Shown: positions 19,958 to 28,621 of the stretch, in pieces | How positions within the stretch are numbered: position 1 is the stretch's first letter | Layout: each line of letters starts with the position of its first letter | Assembly: GCA_029945945.1 (NCBI GenBank) | Contig: JAQSDM010000001.1 | Location: 105,986 to 169,985 of the forward strand | Reading direction: 5' to 3' | DNA length: 64,000 bases | Source of the DNA: Algoriphagus sp. | GTDB lineage: Bacteria > Bacteroidota > Bacteroidia > Cytophagales > Cyclobacteriaceae | Notes under the pieces: model-generated | The model's database searches: none | Told to the model about the DNA's origin: nothing | What the model saw: the letters and a program-made list of their open reading frames with translations, nothing else | Translations under genes and position numbers: made by a program

Positions 19958-20709
19958 TTAACCCAGTCTTTTTCCTGCACGATAAACTCACTTAATCTGG
20001 CGAAAACTTTTTCCTTTGACCAGTCCAAAAATTGATGATGAATATGCGCCTGGTTGAATCTGACAATGATTTTATCCCAGGTATCTCTGTCAATTTGATA
20101 ATCATCCATCAAAACCGAGCGAACCGAATCAGAATCCACTACTGCTAAATAGCCTTGTCTGCGCCTTAAAATTTCAAGTTTCTCCTGGTATTGTCGCTCT
20201 TGTCGGGCCTTTTTGGTAAAGTAGGAAATCGGTCCATAGATCGTCAATCCTCCACCCATTGAAGTCCCCGTGCCCACAGTGACTTCCCCTTTTTTCGAGG
20301 GCTCAGATTTTTCATTTGGATCAATAAGAGTCAGCTTTCCATCCCGAAACCGAAATGCATATGGCTCACCTTTTACTTCAAAAGTGGGAAGCAACCTTGC
20401 CCGGTCCTGGATTTGAACCAAGAGGAATCGATCCGCAGTGAGCTTGATTTTTTGATCAATGAATCCTGGAAATCTGAAAATCAACGTGTCACCAAGGGAG
20501 GCTTTAACAGAAAAATAACCTCTTGAATTAGTCGTGGCTGTTTGCTCTTTTGCAACGATCGTAACCTCCACTCCCTCCATGTATCTCTTGTCAGTTGCGT
20601 CAAGGACATTTCCAGAATAGGATGCCTGAGCAAAAATCGCCTGCGAAAAAAGGATCAGAATTCCTGTGAGTAAAAGAAGAAAAGTTGACTTCAGATTCAT
20701 TTCAGCCAA
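19954..20709 (-). CDS. Exported protein with carboxypeptidase-regulatory-like (CarboxypepD_reg) domain
   Basis: A 251-residue secreted protein. A signal peptide occupies about residues 1-28 (ends IFAQA). Residues 30-115 form a beta-sandwich domain: SYSGNVLDATDKRYMEGVEVTIVAKEQTATTNSRGYFSVKA, the same N-terminal domain seen in SusC/TonB-dependent receptors. The rest is charged and helical, with no TonB barrel. Such stand-alone proteins are common in Cytophagales; the role is unknown. Confidence 0.85.
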   Translation of the reverse strand: MAEMNLKSTFLLLLTGILILFSQAIFAQASYSGNVLDATDKRYMEGVEVTIVAKEQTATTNSRGYFSVKASLGDTLIFRFPGFIDQKIKLTADRFLLVQIQDRARLLPTFEVKGEPYAFRFRDGKLTLIDPNEKSEPSKKGEVTVGTGTSMGGGLTIYGPISYFTKKARQERQYQEKLEILRRRQGYLAVVDSDSVRSVLMDDYQIDRDTWDKIIVRFNQAHIHHQFLDWSKEKVFARLSEFIVQEKDWVN

Positions 20710-20800
20710 AATTACTCTGGTTTTTTCAGGGCAGGAAAAATATTGAGTTAAAGAAACTTAAGGCCGAATGGAAACTTTGATAAAGTGAAACTCATCAAGA

Positions 20801-21466
20801 TTACTTGATCTCCAGAAGTTTATCAGTCCCCAAAAACTCCGGCGTCTCAGTTTTGTACCAGGTCCGGTTAGCTGGGATTTTCATTCCTTCAAATTCCATT
20901 TCTCCTTCCAGATAAATGATCTCACCTTTTCCTGCCTGTTCGTCCTGATAAAACTTGTAAGCTGCCATCCTGTACGTTTCGGGCTCAATGTAGAAATACC
21001 AAATATCCTTCTCATAGGGCACGCGGACGACTTGATAGGTTTTCCCATTCAATTCTTCCAAACTCACTTTTTCTTCAATTCTGGTATTCGGATCGGTCAG
21101 TTTCATCGGCAATCCCCAGAGATAGGTATAATAATTTCTCATGCGAAGAGCCCTCTCATTATCCACTTCTCCTTCGAAAACCTGAACCGAATCGTTCCAA
21201 ACGATATAATTCAAACCTTCGATCCGATAAACCATTTTGGATTGGGAATTATCGAGGCTGAATTCGTAAAAACGCGATTCCTTTCCTGCCGCAAAACTGT
21301 CCTGAATAACAAAACTCGCTTTCAACTTTGACCAAATCCCATTTGGGTCATGATAGCGAATAGATCGCTTTATGATTTCAGGTCCAGTCAAAAGCGTTTC
21401 TGAGGAGTGCTCGGTACATCCGATTGAAAAAAGAAACAAAAGGATCAGCGTTATAGAATTTCTCAT
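20801..21466 (-). CDS. DUF6503-like lipoprotein
   Basis: A 221-residue lipoprotein. The ATG at 21466 is preferred (MRNSITLILLFLFSIGC, lipobox SIGC); an in-frame ATG at 21499 would put 11 charged residues before the signal and crowd the divergent gluQ start. The mature part reads as a beta-rich lipocalin/LolA-like fold of the DUF6503 type (RSIRYHDPNGIWSKLKASFVI, MRNYYTYLWGLPMKL, TWYKTETPEFLGTDKLLEI). Function unknown. Divergent from gluQ, with 36 bp between the starts. Confidence 0.82.
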   Translation of the reverse strand: MRNSITLILLFLFSIGCTEHSSETLLTGPEIIKRSIRYHDPNGIWSKLKASFVIQDSFAAGKESRFYEFSLDNSQSKMVYRIEGLNYIVWNDSVQVFEGEVDNERALRMRNYYTYLWGLPMKLTDPNTRIEEKVSLEELNGKTYQVVRVPYEKDIWYFYIEPETYRMAAYKFYQDEQAGKGEIIYLEGEMEFEGMKIPANRTWYKTETPEFLGTDKLLEIK

Positions 21467-21502
21467 GTTCGGTTTTTTTATGAATCTACCTAATTTCACC
21501 GA

Positions 21503-22384
21503 ATGGAATTTAACCTCACCCGAATAGCCCCTACTCCTAGTGGATTTTTACACTTGGGAAATCTCTATTCATTTTTGATTACAAAAGCGCTGGCGGAAAA
21601 ACATGGCGCCAAAATCTTGCTTAGAATAGATGATTTGGATCGTGAGAGATTTAAAACCGAATACGTACAGGACATCTTTGATACGCTGGATTTCATGGAA
21701 ATCAGCTATGATTTTGGGCCAAAAAACATGGAGGAGTTTGACTCTGAATGGTCCCAGATTCATCGATTGAACCTTTACGAGAAGGGCTTAGAAAAACTTA
21801 AAGCTCAGAATGTGCTTTTTGCTTGTGATTGCTCCCGCAAAAAAATCCAGCAAATGGATTCATCAGGCTATTATTTAGGCCATTGTCAGGATCGCCGGAT
21901 TCCCCTTGATCGGGAAGATGTGGCCTGGAGGTACAACACATTTACAGCGGATTTCATCAAAATCAAGGAATACCCGGATCAATTCAAATCCTACACACTT
22001 CCTGAGGATACAGCCTTTTTCGTAGTGAGAAAAAAGGATCGGTTACCTGCTTATCAGCTCACTTCTGTGATTGATGATTTGCATTATGGGGTAGATTTGA
22101 TCATAAGAGGAACAGACTTATTTGGATCCACGCTTGCCCAGCAATTGGTCGCGGAGTCGTTGGGAGATCAAACTTTTAAGGAGGTGACATTCCTTCACCA
22201 CAAACTCCTCAGGGGCCCAAACAAGGAAAAACTTTCGAAGTCCGAAGGATCCACCTCCATTCAATTCCTCAGGAAAGCAGGAAAAAAACCATCTGATGTT
22301 TATCGGATTCTTGGAGAACTCTCAGGTTCGAAGGAACCGATTGTTGATTTTGAAAGCTTCAAGAATAACATGAGTTTTATATAG
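21503..22384 (+). CDS. gluQ: Glutamyl-Q tRNA(Asp) synthetase-like protein
   Basis: A 293-residue truncated paralogue of glutamyl-tRNA synthetase without the anticodon-binding domain. The HIGH-like motif is HLGN in TPSGFLHLGNLYSF, and the KMSKS-like motif is KLSKSEGS. Zinc ligands typical of GluQ (YadB) are visible: CDC, then Tyr and Cys in YYLGHC. The enzyme attaches glutamate to queuosine in tRNA(Asp). The genes for making queuosine are not in this window. A bidirectional terminator follows within 2 bases of the stop. Confidence 0.88.
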   Translation: MEFNLTRIAPTPSGFLHLGNLYSFLITKALAEKHGAKILLRIDDLDRERFKTEYVQDIFDTLDFMEISYDFGPKNMEEFDSEWSQIHRLNLYEKGLEKLKAQNVLFACDCSRKKIQQMDSSGYYLGHCQDRRIPLDREDVAWRYNTFTADFIKIKEYPDQFKSYTLPEDTAFFVVRKKDRLPAYQLTSVIDDLHYGVDLIIRGTDLFGSTLAQQLVAESLGDQTFKEVTFLHHKLLRGPNKEKLSKSEGSTSIQFLRKAGKKPSDVYRILGELSGSKEPIVDFESFKNNMSFI

Positions 22385-22385
22385 A

Positions 22386-22420
22386 AAAAGGCCGAAGAAA
22401 TCACTCTTCGGCCTTTTCAT
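22386..22420. terminator. Bidirectional terminator between gluQ and S10 peptidase genes
   Basis: Perfect 12-bp stem AAAAGGCCGAAG/CTTCGGCCTTTT (22386-22397 and 22405-22416) with a 7-base loop, with T-runs on each strand, between two convergent genes. Confidence 0.85.
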
Positions 22421-22438
22421 TTCCTTCAGTAACTCAAA

Positions 22439-23920
22439 TCAATTGTATCTCGCAGGCATATTAGGAGCCACTTTTGACTTTTCGATAAACTTGCGGATGT
22501 CCTCATTCGATGTAGCCAAATCCTCAGCTCTCAGGTACATCATATGTCCGCTTCTATATCCTTTAAAGTCAATTCTGCTTTTCATTTTTCCGGCAGGATC
22601 TATTTGCCATAGGCTGTATTTTGCATTGAAGAAATCTGTTCCTCCGTCGAAATAGCCCGACTGAACCATCAGGTGCAGGTATGGATTTTGGCGCATGGCA
22701 GTTCCCAAATCGTATCCTGTTGTTTCATTTGATCGATCCCAAGGATGGACCGGACCGAATAGATTGTAGGTCAGATCCGTGTTGAATTTCAAGACGTTTT
22801 TAGCGTAAATATTGAATGCCGGCGCAAAAGCATGATTCCAGCTGGTCAAAGCCGGATCAAAATCATAGCTATTGCCTGCGCCCTGACGATCAAATCCTTT
22901 GTAGCGGCTATCCAATCGGCCAATCGTCATTCCCTGATCTCTGAGCAATTCCTTCCAGAAGAAGTTGGTAGGAACAGCAAGGTTGTGGTCCAAAATAGAC
23001 TGCTTGCTCAAACCTGAATATCTCGCCATTTGAGTTGCAATTGCATCGCGCTCGGCTTCTGGTAAGTTTCCGCCTTTCACCATCGCAGGAAGCACCTGAT
23101 TCAAAGTATATGGCTCAACTTCCGCCAAAAGTTCATCCAGATCTTTGCTTTGCAAATCAGCCGGAAGCGCTTTGTGATACCAAGCAGTAGCTGCAAAATA
23201 TGGCAGGTAATTCGCCATTTTCACAGGTCCGCCACGCTCAATTCCCATATCAGTTGGAGAAACCAGGATTACTCCGTTGAAATACATCCAATGAGAATCT
23301 TGAAGCTGCGCAACTAAACCGGCAACCCGGGTAGTACCGTAGCTTTCACCGATCAGGTACTTTGGCGAAGCCCAACGGTTTGATCTGGTTACGAAAGTAT
23401 TGACCCAATCAGCCAGGTATTTAATATCTGAATTGATCCCGAAGAAAGTCTCTCTTGGAGTTTCCGGATCGGTCTGTCTCGAATATCCAGTATTCACCGG
23501 ATCGATGTACACGATATCTGCCACATCCAAAATCGAATGCGGATTGGCGCGGGTTCCATAGGGCTGAACAGGGTAGCCCTCGTCATCGATATTCAACAAA
23601 ACCGGTCCTGTGTAAGCCAAATGCATCCAGATGGAAGCAGAACCAGGACCCCCGTTAAAGGAAATCACCAAAGGGCGATTTGCTTTATCGCTAATGTCTG
23701 ATCGCTCGTAATACGTGTAGAATAGGGATGCAATAGGCTTTCCTTTTTCATTCCAGACGGGTTGGGTACCTGCAGTTGCCTTATATGGAACACGCTTTCC
23801 TTTGATAGTCACTTCACCTGTGGATTCCACTTTGGATTCCACCTCGATTTGCCGCTCGGTTTGGGCAAAACTAATCCCGAAGCAAAGCAGCAACAGGAAA
23901 GCTATACTTAGTTTTTTCAT
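22439..23920 (-). CDS. Exported S10 family serine carboxypeptidase
   Basis: A 493-residue S10 peptidase with signal peptide MKKLSIAFLLLLCFGISFAQ. The family motifs are all present: oxyanion-region GGPGSASIW, nucleophile GESYGTTR, catalytic Asp in SGYFDGGTDF and His in RSGHMMYL. Removes C-terminal amino acids from peptides, most likely in the periplasm. The start codon overlaps a tiny upstream mini-ORF stop (ATGA) in the repeat at 23921-24104, which may matter for its translation. Confidence 0.93.
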   Translation of the reverse strand: MKKLSIAFLLLLCFGISFAQTERQIEVESKVESTGEVTIKGKRVPYKATAGTQPVWNEKGKPIASLFYTYYERSDISDKANRPLVISFNGGPGSASIWMHLAYTGPVLLNIDDEGYPVQPYGTRANPHSILDVADIVYIDPVNTGYSRQTDPETPRETFFGINSDIKYLADWVNTFVTRSNRWASPKYLIGESYGTTRVAGLVAQLQDSHWMYFNGVILVSPTDMGIERGGPVKMANYLPYFAATAWYHKALPADLQSKDLDELLAEVEPYTLNQVLPAMVKGGNLPEAERDAIATQMARYSGLSKQSILDHNLAVPTNFFWKELLRDQGMTIGRLDSRYKGFDRQGAGNSYDFDPALTSWNHAFAPAFNIYAKNVLKFNTDLTYNLFGPVHPWDRSNETTGYDLGTAMRQNPYLHLMVQSGYFDGGTDFFNAKYSLWQIDPAGKMKSRIDFKGYRSGHMMYLRAEDLATSNEDIRKFIEKSKVAPNMPARYN

Positions 23921-24012
23921 CTGGTTATAATTTGTTTTTGAATGGTCAGATGGAATCTCGCAGTTCTGAAAATCATCCGTGTGGTTGACGCTTTCGTCAT
24001 GCTCGATTTCAT
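23917..24012 (-). repeat. 92-bp repeat module, copy A, with 31-codon mini-ORF ending at the S10 gene start
   Basis: On the minus strand this unit begins ATGAAATCGAGCATGA and runs 92 bases to the S10 peptidase ATG. It reads as a 31-residue peptide (MKSSMTKASTTRMIF, later ARFHL and QII) whose TGA stop overlaps the S10 start codon. The ends of its first 63 bases form an imperfect inverted repeat (10 of 13 positions). Confidence 0.7.
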
Positions 24013-24104
24013 ATTATTGAAATTTGATTTTTTAAGGCCATATGGAATCTCGCAAATTTGATAATCATCCCAGTATGTGACGCATGCATCATGCTCGATT
24101 TCAT
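24009..24104 (-). repeat. 92-bp repeat module, copy B, tandem with copy A
   Basis: Directly upstream (in minus-strand sense) of copy A with the same 92-base period. It also encodes a 31-residue peptide (MKSSMMHASHTGMII, then ARFHM and QI) sharing 16 of 31 residues with copy A's, and its TGA overlaps the ATG of copy A. Confidence 0.7.
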
Positions 24105-24191
24105 AAAGTCAGATGGTCTTTTATTTTGATTACAAACTAATAATTAGGAGTCCATTCGGGGCAAAGTATTACATCAATGGAAGAGTTGTGC

Positions 24192-24893
24192 TTAGTTTTT
24201 TCCTCTTCCAACCAATTTAGCAATTACAACAGCAGGGTATAATACACCTATAGTAGACAAAAACACCGCTAGCATTTTGGCCATTATCTGGGTTGGGATA
24301 AAATCACCAAAACCAACTGTAGTCAATGAAACAAGACTGAAATAAATGTAATAGACAAAATCCTTATCCTGACCTGCCAATGTTTCATCTCCGGTGATGG
24401 AGTGACCAGTGGTAATCTGAATGATTTCAAGCAAGAAAGCTCCCAAAATTGCAACCAATAAATAGACATTAATAGCCCCGATCACCCGATACATATTCAC
24501 CTCATCATCCCTGAATAAAAGCTTGATATTCAATAATATGAATACAATCATGTTAGCTATACCTACAATCCTTTCCAGTAAATAAAACTCAACAGGAATG
24601 TCACTGAATCTTAATATTCTGAGTCCAAGTTGAGCAAAGAAAAGTAAGGTGGTAAGAATGATCAAACCTTTTTGCCTCGAAGACCAAATGCCTGTGAAAA
24701 ACAAAAAAAGGAAAACGGTATTGACAAAAATGGTTTGCACTTTACCATATTCAATCAGGATTGGAAGAATGAAAACCGTGAAAATAAGAATCACCAACAA
24801 AAGACTAAAACTGGCATCCGTAAGCCAATATTCTGTGAATTTGGTAAAAGCTTTTCTTACAGGTTTGTGTTCCTCCGGATTACTTTGATCCAT
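24192..24893 (-). CDS. Two-pore-type/Kch-like potassium channel
   Basis: About 233 residues with several transmembrane segments. The selectivity filter is TTVGFGDF near the C-terminal end, flanked by pore helices, as in the ion-channel-2 (Kch) family; no RCK domain follows. I chose the ATG at 24893, which leaves a 13-bp gap after the PhzF stop, rather than 24926, which would overlap it. Conducts K+ across the inner membrane. Part of the minus-strand run DinB-PhzF-channel-S10. Confidence 0.88.
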   Translation of the reverse strand: MDQSNPEEHKPVRKAFTKFTEYWLTDASFSLLLVILIFTVFILPILIEYGKVQTIFVNTVFLFLFFTGIWSSRQKGLIILTTLLFFAQLGLRILRFSDIPVEFYLLERIVGIANMIVFILLNIKLLFRDDEVNMYRVIGAINVYLLVAILGAFLLEIIQITTGHSITGDETLAGQDKDFVYYIYFSLVSLTTVGFGDFIPTQIMAKMLAVFLSTIGVLYPAVVIAKLVGRGKN

Positions 24894-24906
24894 AGTTAGA
24901 GAAGAT

Positions 24907-25701
24907 TCAAAATTCAATATAACCATTTAGGACGCTTACTGCTTGCCCTCGCAAAATTACTCTGTCATCATGCTTCTCCAGATGAAGTACTCCTCCTCTC
25001 CTGCTTGCCTGGTAGGCTTTGAGTTGAAACTTGCCCGTTCGCTGGTACCAGTAATCCATCAAAGCACAATGTGCGAAACCTGTAACCGGATCTTCCGGAA
25101 CTCCGACATTTGGCCCAAAAAATCGGCTGTAAATATCAAATGGTTCTTTGCCGGGCGCAGTGATAATAATCCCTTCCTCGCTTTGATCCGCAATCAATGC
25201 GAAGTCCGGAATCAACCCTTCGACATCCAAGTAATTCTCCAGTTCAAAAATCCAGTTTCTGCGTAATTGGGAAGAATGGACGATTTTATATCCTAAAAAC
25301 TCATCTCCAAAAAAAGGATGCTTCTCGGCATAAGTCGGTAGCAACGGGAAATCCATTTCCAACCATTCTCCATCACTCTTGACTCGGAGTTCACCACTTC
25401 TGGTTTGAAACCGGATCGTTTCTCCGGGGTTTGCCCAGCCAGATTTAAGCATCCAAAATGCGGAAGCAAGTGTGGCATGACCACAAAGATCGATTTCTAA
25501 AGTTGGGGTAAACCATCTCAATCCAAAATTCCCATGCTCGGAAGTCCTCTCCACAAAAGCTGTCTCACTGAGATTCATTTCCATTGCAATTGCCTGCATT
25601 TGCTCTGCAGACAGATTTTTTTCCAATAAGCATACAGCAGCAGGATTTCCTGAGAAAGCTTTGTCTGTAAATGCATCAACAGTTGCGATGTTCAGTTTCA
25701 T
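24907..25701 (-). CDS. PhzF family isomerase/phenazine-biosynthesis-like protein
   Basis: A 264-residue PhzF-fold protein (diaminopimelate-epimerase-like double hotdog-like fold). The start MKLNIATVDAFTDKAFSGNPAAVCLL, the catalytic Glu in NLSETAFVE, and the DLCGHATLASA and VPEDPVTGFAHCAL motifs are standard. Family members catalyse isomerisation of small acids; most genomic copies, like this one, have no phenazine genes nearby, so the substrate is unknown. A third repeat module immediately precedes its ATG. Confidence 0.92.
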   Translation of the reverse strand: MKLNIATVDAFTDKAFSGNPAAVCLLEKNLSAEQMQAIAMEMNLSETAFVERTSEHGNFGLRWFTPTLEIDLCGHATLASAFWMLKSGWANPGETIRFQTRSGELRVKSDGEWLEMDFPLLPTYAEKHPFFGDEFLGYKIVHSSQLRRNWIFELENYLDVEGLIPDFALIADQSEEGIIITAPGKEPFDIYSRFFGPNVGVPEDPVTGFAHCALMDYWYQRTGKFQLKAYQASRRGGVLHLEKHDDRVILRGQAVSVLNGYIEF

Positions 25702-25794
25702 ATGATTATTATTTGTTTTTCACTCGCCAAATGGAATCTCGCATAGATGATAATTATAGCACTGCGTTTCGCCTAAGGTCATGCTCGATTTCAT
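25702..25794 (-). repeat. 93-bp repeat module, copy C, ahead of the PhzF gene
   Basis: Begins ATGAAATCGAGCATGACC three bases after the DinB stop and ends at the PhzF ATG, 93 bases later. One extra base relative to copies A and B breaks the long mini-ORF: the front reads MKSSM, and the rear half in the shifted frame still reads ARFHL...QII with a TGA overlapping the PhzF start. Confidence 0.65.
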
Positions 25795-25797
25795 GGT

Positions 25798-26313
25798 TTA
25801 GTATCTTTCTTTCAAAATATTCATATGATGAATAAAGTGTCCCGGAATGATCCAAAACAAGGCTCTTGGGGTAATTGGGTTTCCGCTGGCAGTTCCCACG
25901 TTATCCAAGGAACTCTCAGGTAATGTCCGAATCAAGGTCCGAAGTGCTTTCCGTTGCGCTTCGAAATCTTCCAGTAATGCCTCGATCGGTACGTGTCCAA
26001 ATCGGGCATTCAATACATAAGGATCCTGATCAAATCCCGGTAAAGCCGACTTTTCTCCTCTGGCAAAACACAAAGCTCTGAAAGTCATAATCCGCTCCGT
26101 GTCGATCACGTGACCGATTACTTCCTTTGGTGTCCACTTACCAGCTTCGTAGGGAATTGAATCCCATTTTTCTGGCTTGCTACCAATAAGGGATTTGAGA
26201 TCTTCGATTTGACTGGTGATCAGATCTGAGATATTTTCATTGACTACCTGCGAAAGATATTTATCAAAATATGCCGCGTATTCACCTTTGTTGGGAGGGA
26301 GAAATGTGTTCAT
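25798..26313 (-). CDS. DinB family protein
   Basis: A 171-residue DinB/DUF664-type four-helix bundle enzyme, starting at the ATG 26313 (MNTFLPPNKGEYAAYFDKYL); an upstream ATG at 26379 would add 22 hydrophobic residues and collide with the divergent gene. Metal-binding histidines typical of the fold are seen: His in GHVIDTERIM, and the pair in PGHFIHHMNIL. Family members are often thiol-dependent S-transferases or of unknown role. First gene of the four-gene minus-strand run. Confidence 0.88.
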   Translation of the reverse strand: MNTFLPPNKGEYAAYFDKYLSQVVNENISDLITSQIEDLKSLIGSKPEKWDSIPYEAGKWTPKEVIGHVIDTERIMTFRALCFARGEKSALPGFDQDPYVLNARFGHVPIEALLEDFEAQRKALRTLIRTLPESSLDNVGTASGNPITPRALFWIIPGHFIHHMNILKERY

Positions 26314-26379
26314 GTAAATTTTTATTTGTTTCGAAGCTAATAGGATAAATTTAGGGCAAAGCTTAAAACCAATCTTCAC

Positions 26380-27726
26380 ATGTATAAAATTTTATTTACC
26401 CTGATTCTGGGAATTAATTCTCAGAGTCTTTTTGCCCAAACCACGATTGTCAGAAATCCCATCATTGAGAAATATGTGAATGAGGTTTCCTCCGACTCCC
26501 TTGAAAGCTACATAAAAGCTATGGCGGCATTTCAATCTCGTCACACGCTGAATACAAATAAGAAAAATGGAATGCCAGCCGCACAGAAATATGTGCTGGA
26601 CAAATTCAAGTCTTTCGAAAAAGACTCCAAAGGACGAATGAGTTCTCAAATAGAAGAATACATCATCCCGGCTGACGCAAGGAGAATTTTGAAAGACTCT
26701 CCTGCTGCCAATGTCGTGGCTACGTTAAAAGGAACCAATCCGTCGGATAACCGAATCTTCATCATCTCAGGACATTTGGACTCCAGAAACAAAGACGTCA
26801 TGGATACGGAAGGTTTTGCCCCGGGTGCCAATGACGATGGCAGTGGTGTGGCAGCAGTGATTGAGGCAGCCAGAATATTGGCGAAAGGTGATTTTTCAGC
26901 AACCATCATGTTCGTTGCTTTTGCAGGAGAAGAAGAAGGATTGAAAGGTGCCACTTACATGGCTGACAAAGCAAAAGCTGAAGGATGGAATATTGCCGCA
27001 GTTTTGAACAATGACATTGTGGGCAACAGCAACTCTTCAGAAACCAATATCAGCGACAACACGAAAGTTCGAATCTTCTCGGAAAGCATTCCACTTGCAG
27101 AAACAGAGCAAACCGCTCAAATCCGACGCTCAATCAATGCGGAAAACGACAGCAAATCCAGACAATTGGCTCGCTACATCAAAGAAGTCGGTGAGCGCTA
27201 CGTAGATCAAATGGAGGTGAAACTTATCTACCGATCTGATCGATTCCTGAGAGGCGGAGACCAAACTCCATTCATGAGAAATGGATTCACTGCAACCAGA
27301 ATGTCTGAAATGAACGAAAACTTCTATCATCAGCATGAAAATGTCAGAATGGAAAATGGTATCCAATACGGAGACCTGCCGGAATTCATGGACTTTGAAT
27401 ACCTGAGAAAAGTATCGGCCATCAATCTTGCTTCCCTGGCTTCTTTGGCAAATAGCCCGGATGTGCCACAGGAAGTGAAAATTGACGTGAGAGGACTGAG
27501 CAATAAATCTATATTACTTTGGACAGCTCCGCAGGTCGGAAAGGTAAAAGGCTATTATGTGCTGATGAGAGAAACTTCTTCTGCTGTTTGGGAGAAGAAA
27601 TTCTTCACAAAAGAAACTACTTTGACGCTCCCTTATTCAAAAGATAACTACTTCTTTGCAGTCCAGGCAGTGTCTGAAACAGGCGAAGAAAGCCTTGCTA
27701 TAATCCCTACCCCATTAAGCCGATAA
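26380..27726 (+). CDS. Exported M28 family peptidase with C-terminal Fn3-like domain
   Basis: A 448-residue secreted aminopeptidase-like enzyme. Signal peptide MYKILFTLILGINSQSLFAQ. Zinc ligands: His-x-Asp in GHLDSRN, Asp in GANDDGSG, and the catalytic EE in GEEEGLKGA, then His in FYHQHENVR. After residue about 365 a fibronectin-type-III-like stretch follows (EVKIDVRGLSNKSILLWTAPQ). It is unlike the M28 protein at 5181 in sequence and is a separate family member. Divergent from the DinB gene. Confidence 0.92.
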   Translation: MYKILFTLILGINSQSLFAQTTIVRNPIIEKYVNEVSSDSLESYIKAMAAFQSRHTLNTNKKNGMPAAQKYVLDKFKSFEKDSKGRMSSQIEEYIIPADARRILKDSPAANVVATLKGTNPSDNRIFIISGHLDSRNKDVMDTEGFAPGANDDGSGVAAVIEAARILAKGDFSATIMFVAFAGEEEGLKGATYMADKAKAEGWNIAAVLNNDIVGNSNSSETNISDNTKVRIFSESIPLAETEQTAQIRRSINAENDSKSRQLARYIKEVGERYVDQMEVKLIYRSDRFLRGGDQTPFMRNGFTATRMSEMNENFYHQHENVRMENGIQYGDLPEFMDFEYLRKVSAINLASLASLANSPDVPQEVKIDVRGLSNKSILLWTAPQVGKVKGYYVLMRETSSAVWEKKFFTKETTLTLPYSKDNYFFAVQAVSETGEESLAIIPTPLSR

Positions 27727-27839
27727 CCGGTTTCCCGGGTTAGATTAATGGCTAATTTCAATTTGAAATTCTTTAAAAAAGAAGTCCGTTAAACCAAAAA
27801 GCACATTTTCCGTTAATTTAGGGAATAAACAACACCATC

Positions 27840-28382
27840 ATGAAACAGAAAGAAATCGTAACACTAAAGCGTTCGCTACTTCAGGATACAGAAAAATTGC
27901 TCAACGAGCAGATAGCAATGGAAGGTAAATCTTCTGCATATTATTTGTCAATGGCTTCCTGGTGTCATATGATGGGCTATGCAAATGGTGCCCAATATCT
28001 CTACACCCATGCGGATGAAGAGCGGATGCATATGATGAAGATTTTTCAATATGTAAACGAAGCCGGAGGACATGCAATTCAGCCGGAAATCACTGGAATC
28101 AGACATCATTTCAATTCACTCAGAGAGGTTTTTGAACTGATTTTAGAGCATGAAATCAAAGTAACGAAGTCCATCAATAACATTGTAGACCATGCATTTA
28201 CTGCGAAGGATTTTGCAACATTCAGCTTTATGCAATGGTATGTAACCGAGCAAAGAGAAGAGGAAACAATGTCCCGAAGAGCTCTTGAGCTTTTTGACAT
28301 CATCGGAGAAGAGGGAATCGGACTCTGGACGATTGACCAGGAACTTGGAAAGCTTCACGCTCTGGCAGCAAAAGGCGAATAA
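27840..28382 (+). CDS. Ferritin
   Basis: A 180-residue non-haem ferritin, an iron-storage 24-mer. The ferroxidase-site residues are in place: Glu in QIAMEGKSSAYYLSMA, Glu-x-x-His in DEERMHMMK and Glu in LEHEIKVT, QREEE. The ORF is shaped like bacterial FtnA. The sequence TTAATTTAGG about 25 bases before the start could be a -7 region. Strong terminator after it. Confidence 0.95.
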   Translation: MKQKEIVTLKRSLLQDTEKLLNEQIAMEGKSSAYYLSMASWCHMMGYANGAQYLYTHADEERMHMMKIFQYVNEAGGHAIQPEITGIRHHFNSLREVFELILEHEIKVTKSINNIVDHAFTAKDFATFSFMQWYVTEQREEETMSRRALELFDIIGEEGIGLWTIDQELGKLHALAAKGE

Positions 28383-28420
28383 TGATAGAAAGCGGCTCAA
28401 GGCCGTTTTTTTATGCTAAT

Positions 28421-28448
28421 ACCCGGGACTGCTCCGGGTATTTTTTTT
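28421..28448 (+). terminator. Rho-independent terminator after ferritin
   Basis: Stem ATACCCGG/CCGGGTAT with a 6-base loop followed by eight T residues. A weaker hairpin (CGGCTCAAGGCCG, then T-run) lies just upstream. Confidence 0.85.
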
Positions 28449-28621
28449 GCAAAAAATAATAAAAAACAGTTCCATTGATCAGTCATTTGCAAGAACTGCA
28501 CTTTAATTAGCCTTGGAAATACGGATTCTGGAAAAACCCTGAAAGCAAACTTACAGCCTACTAGTACCAATTACATCGGACCAGAGTGATGGGATAATTT
28601 CAATAAAAAAATCCCAAAGCC

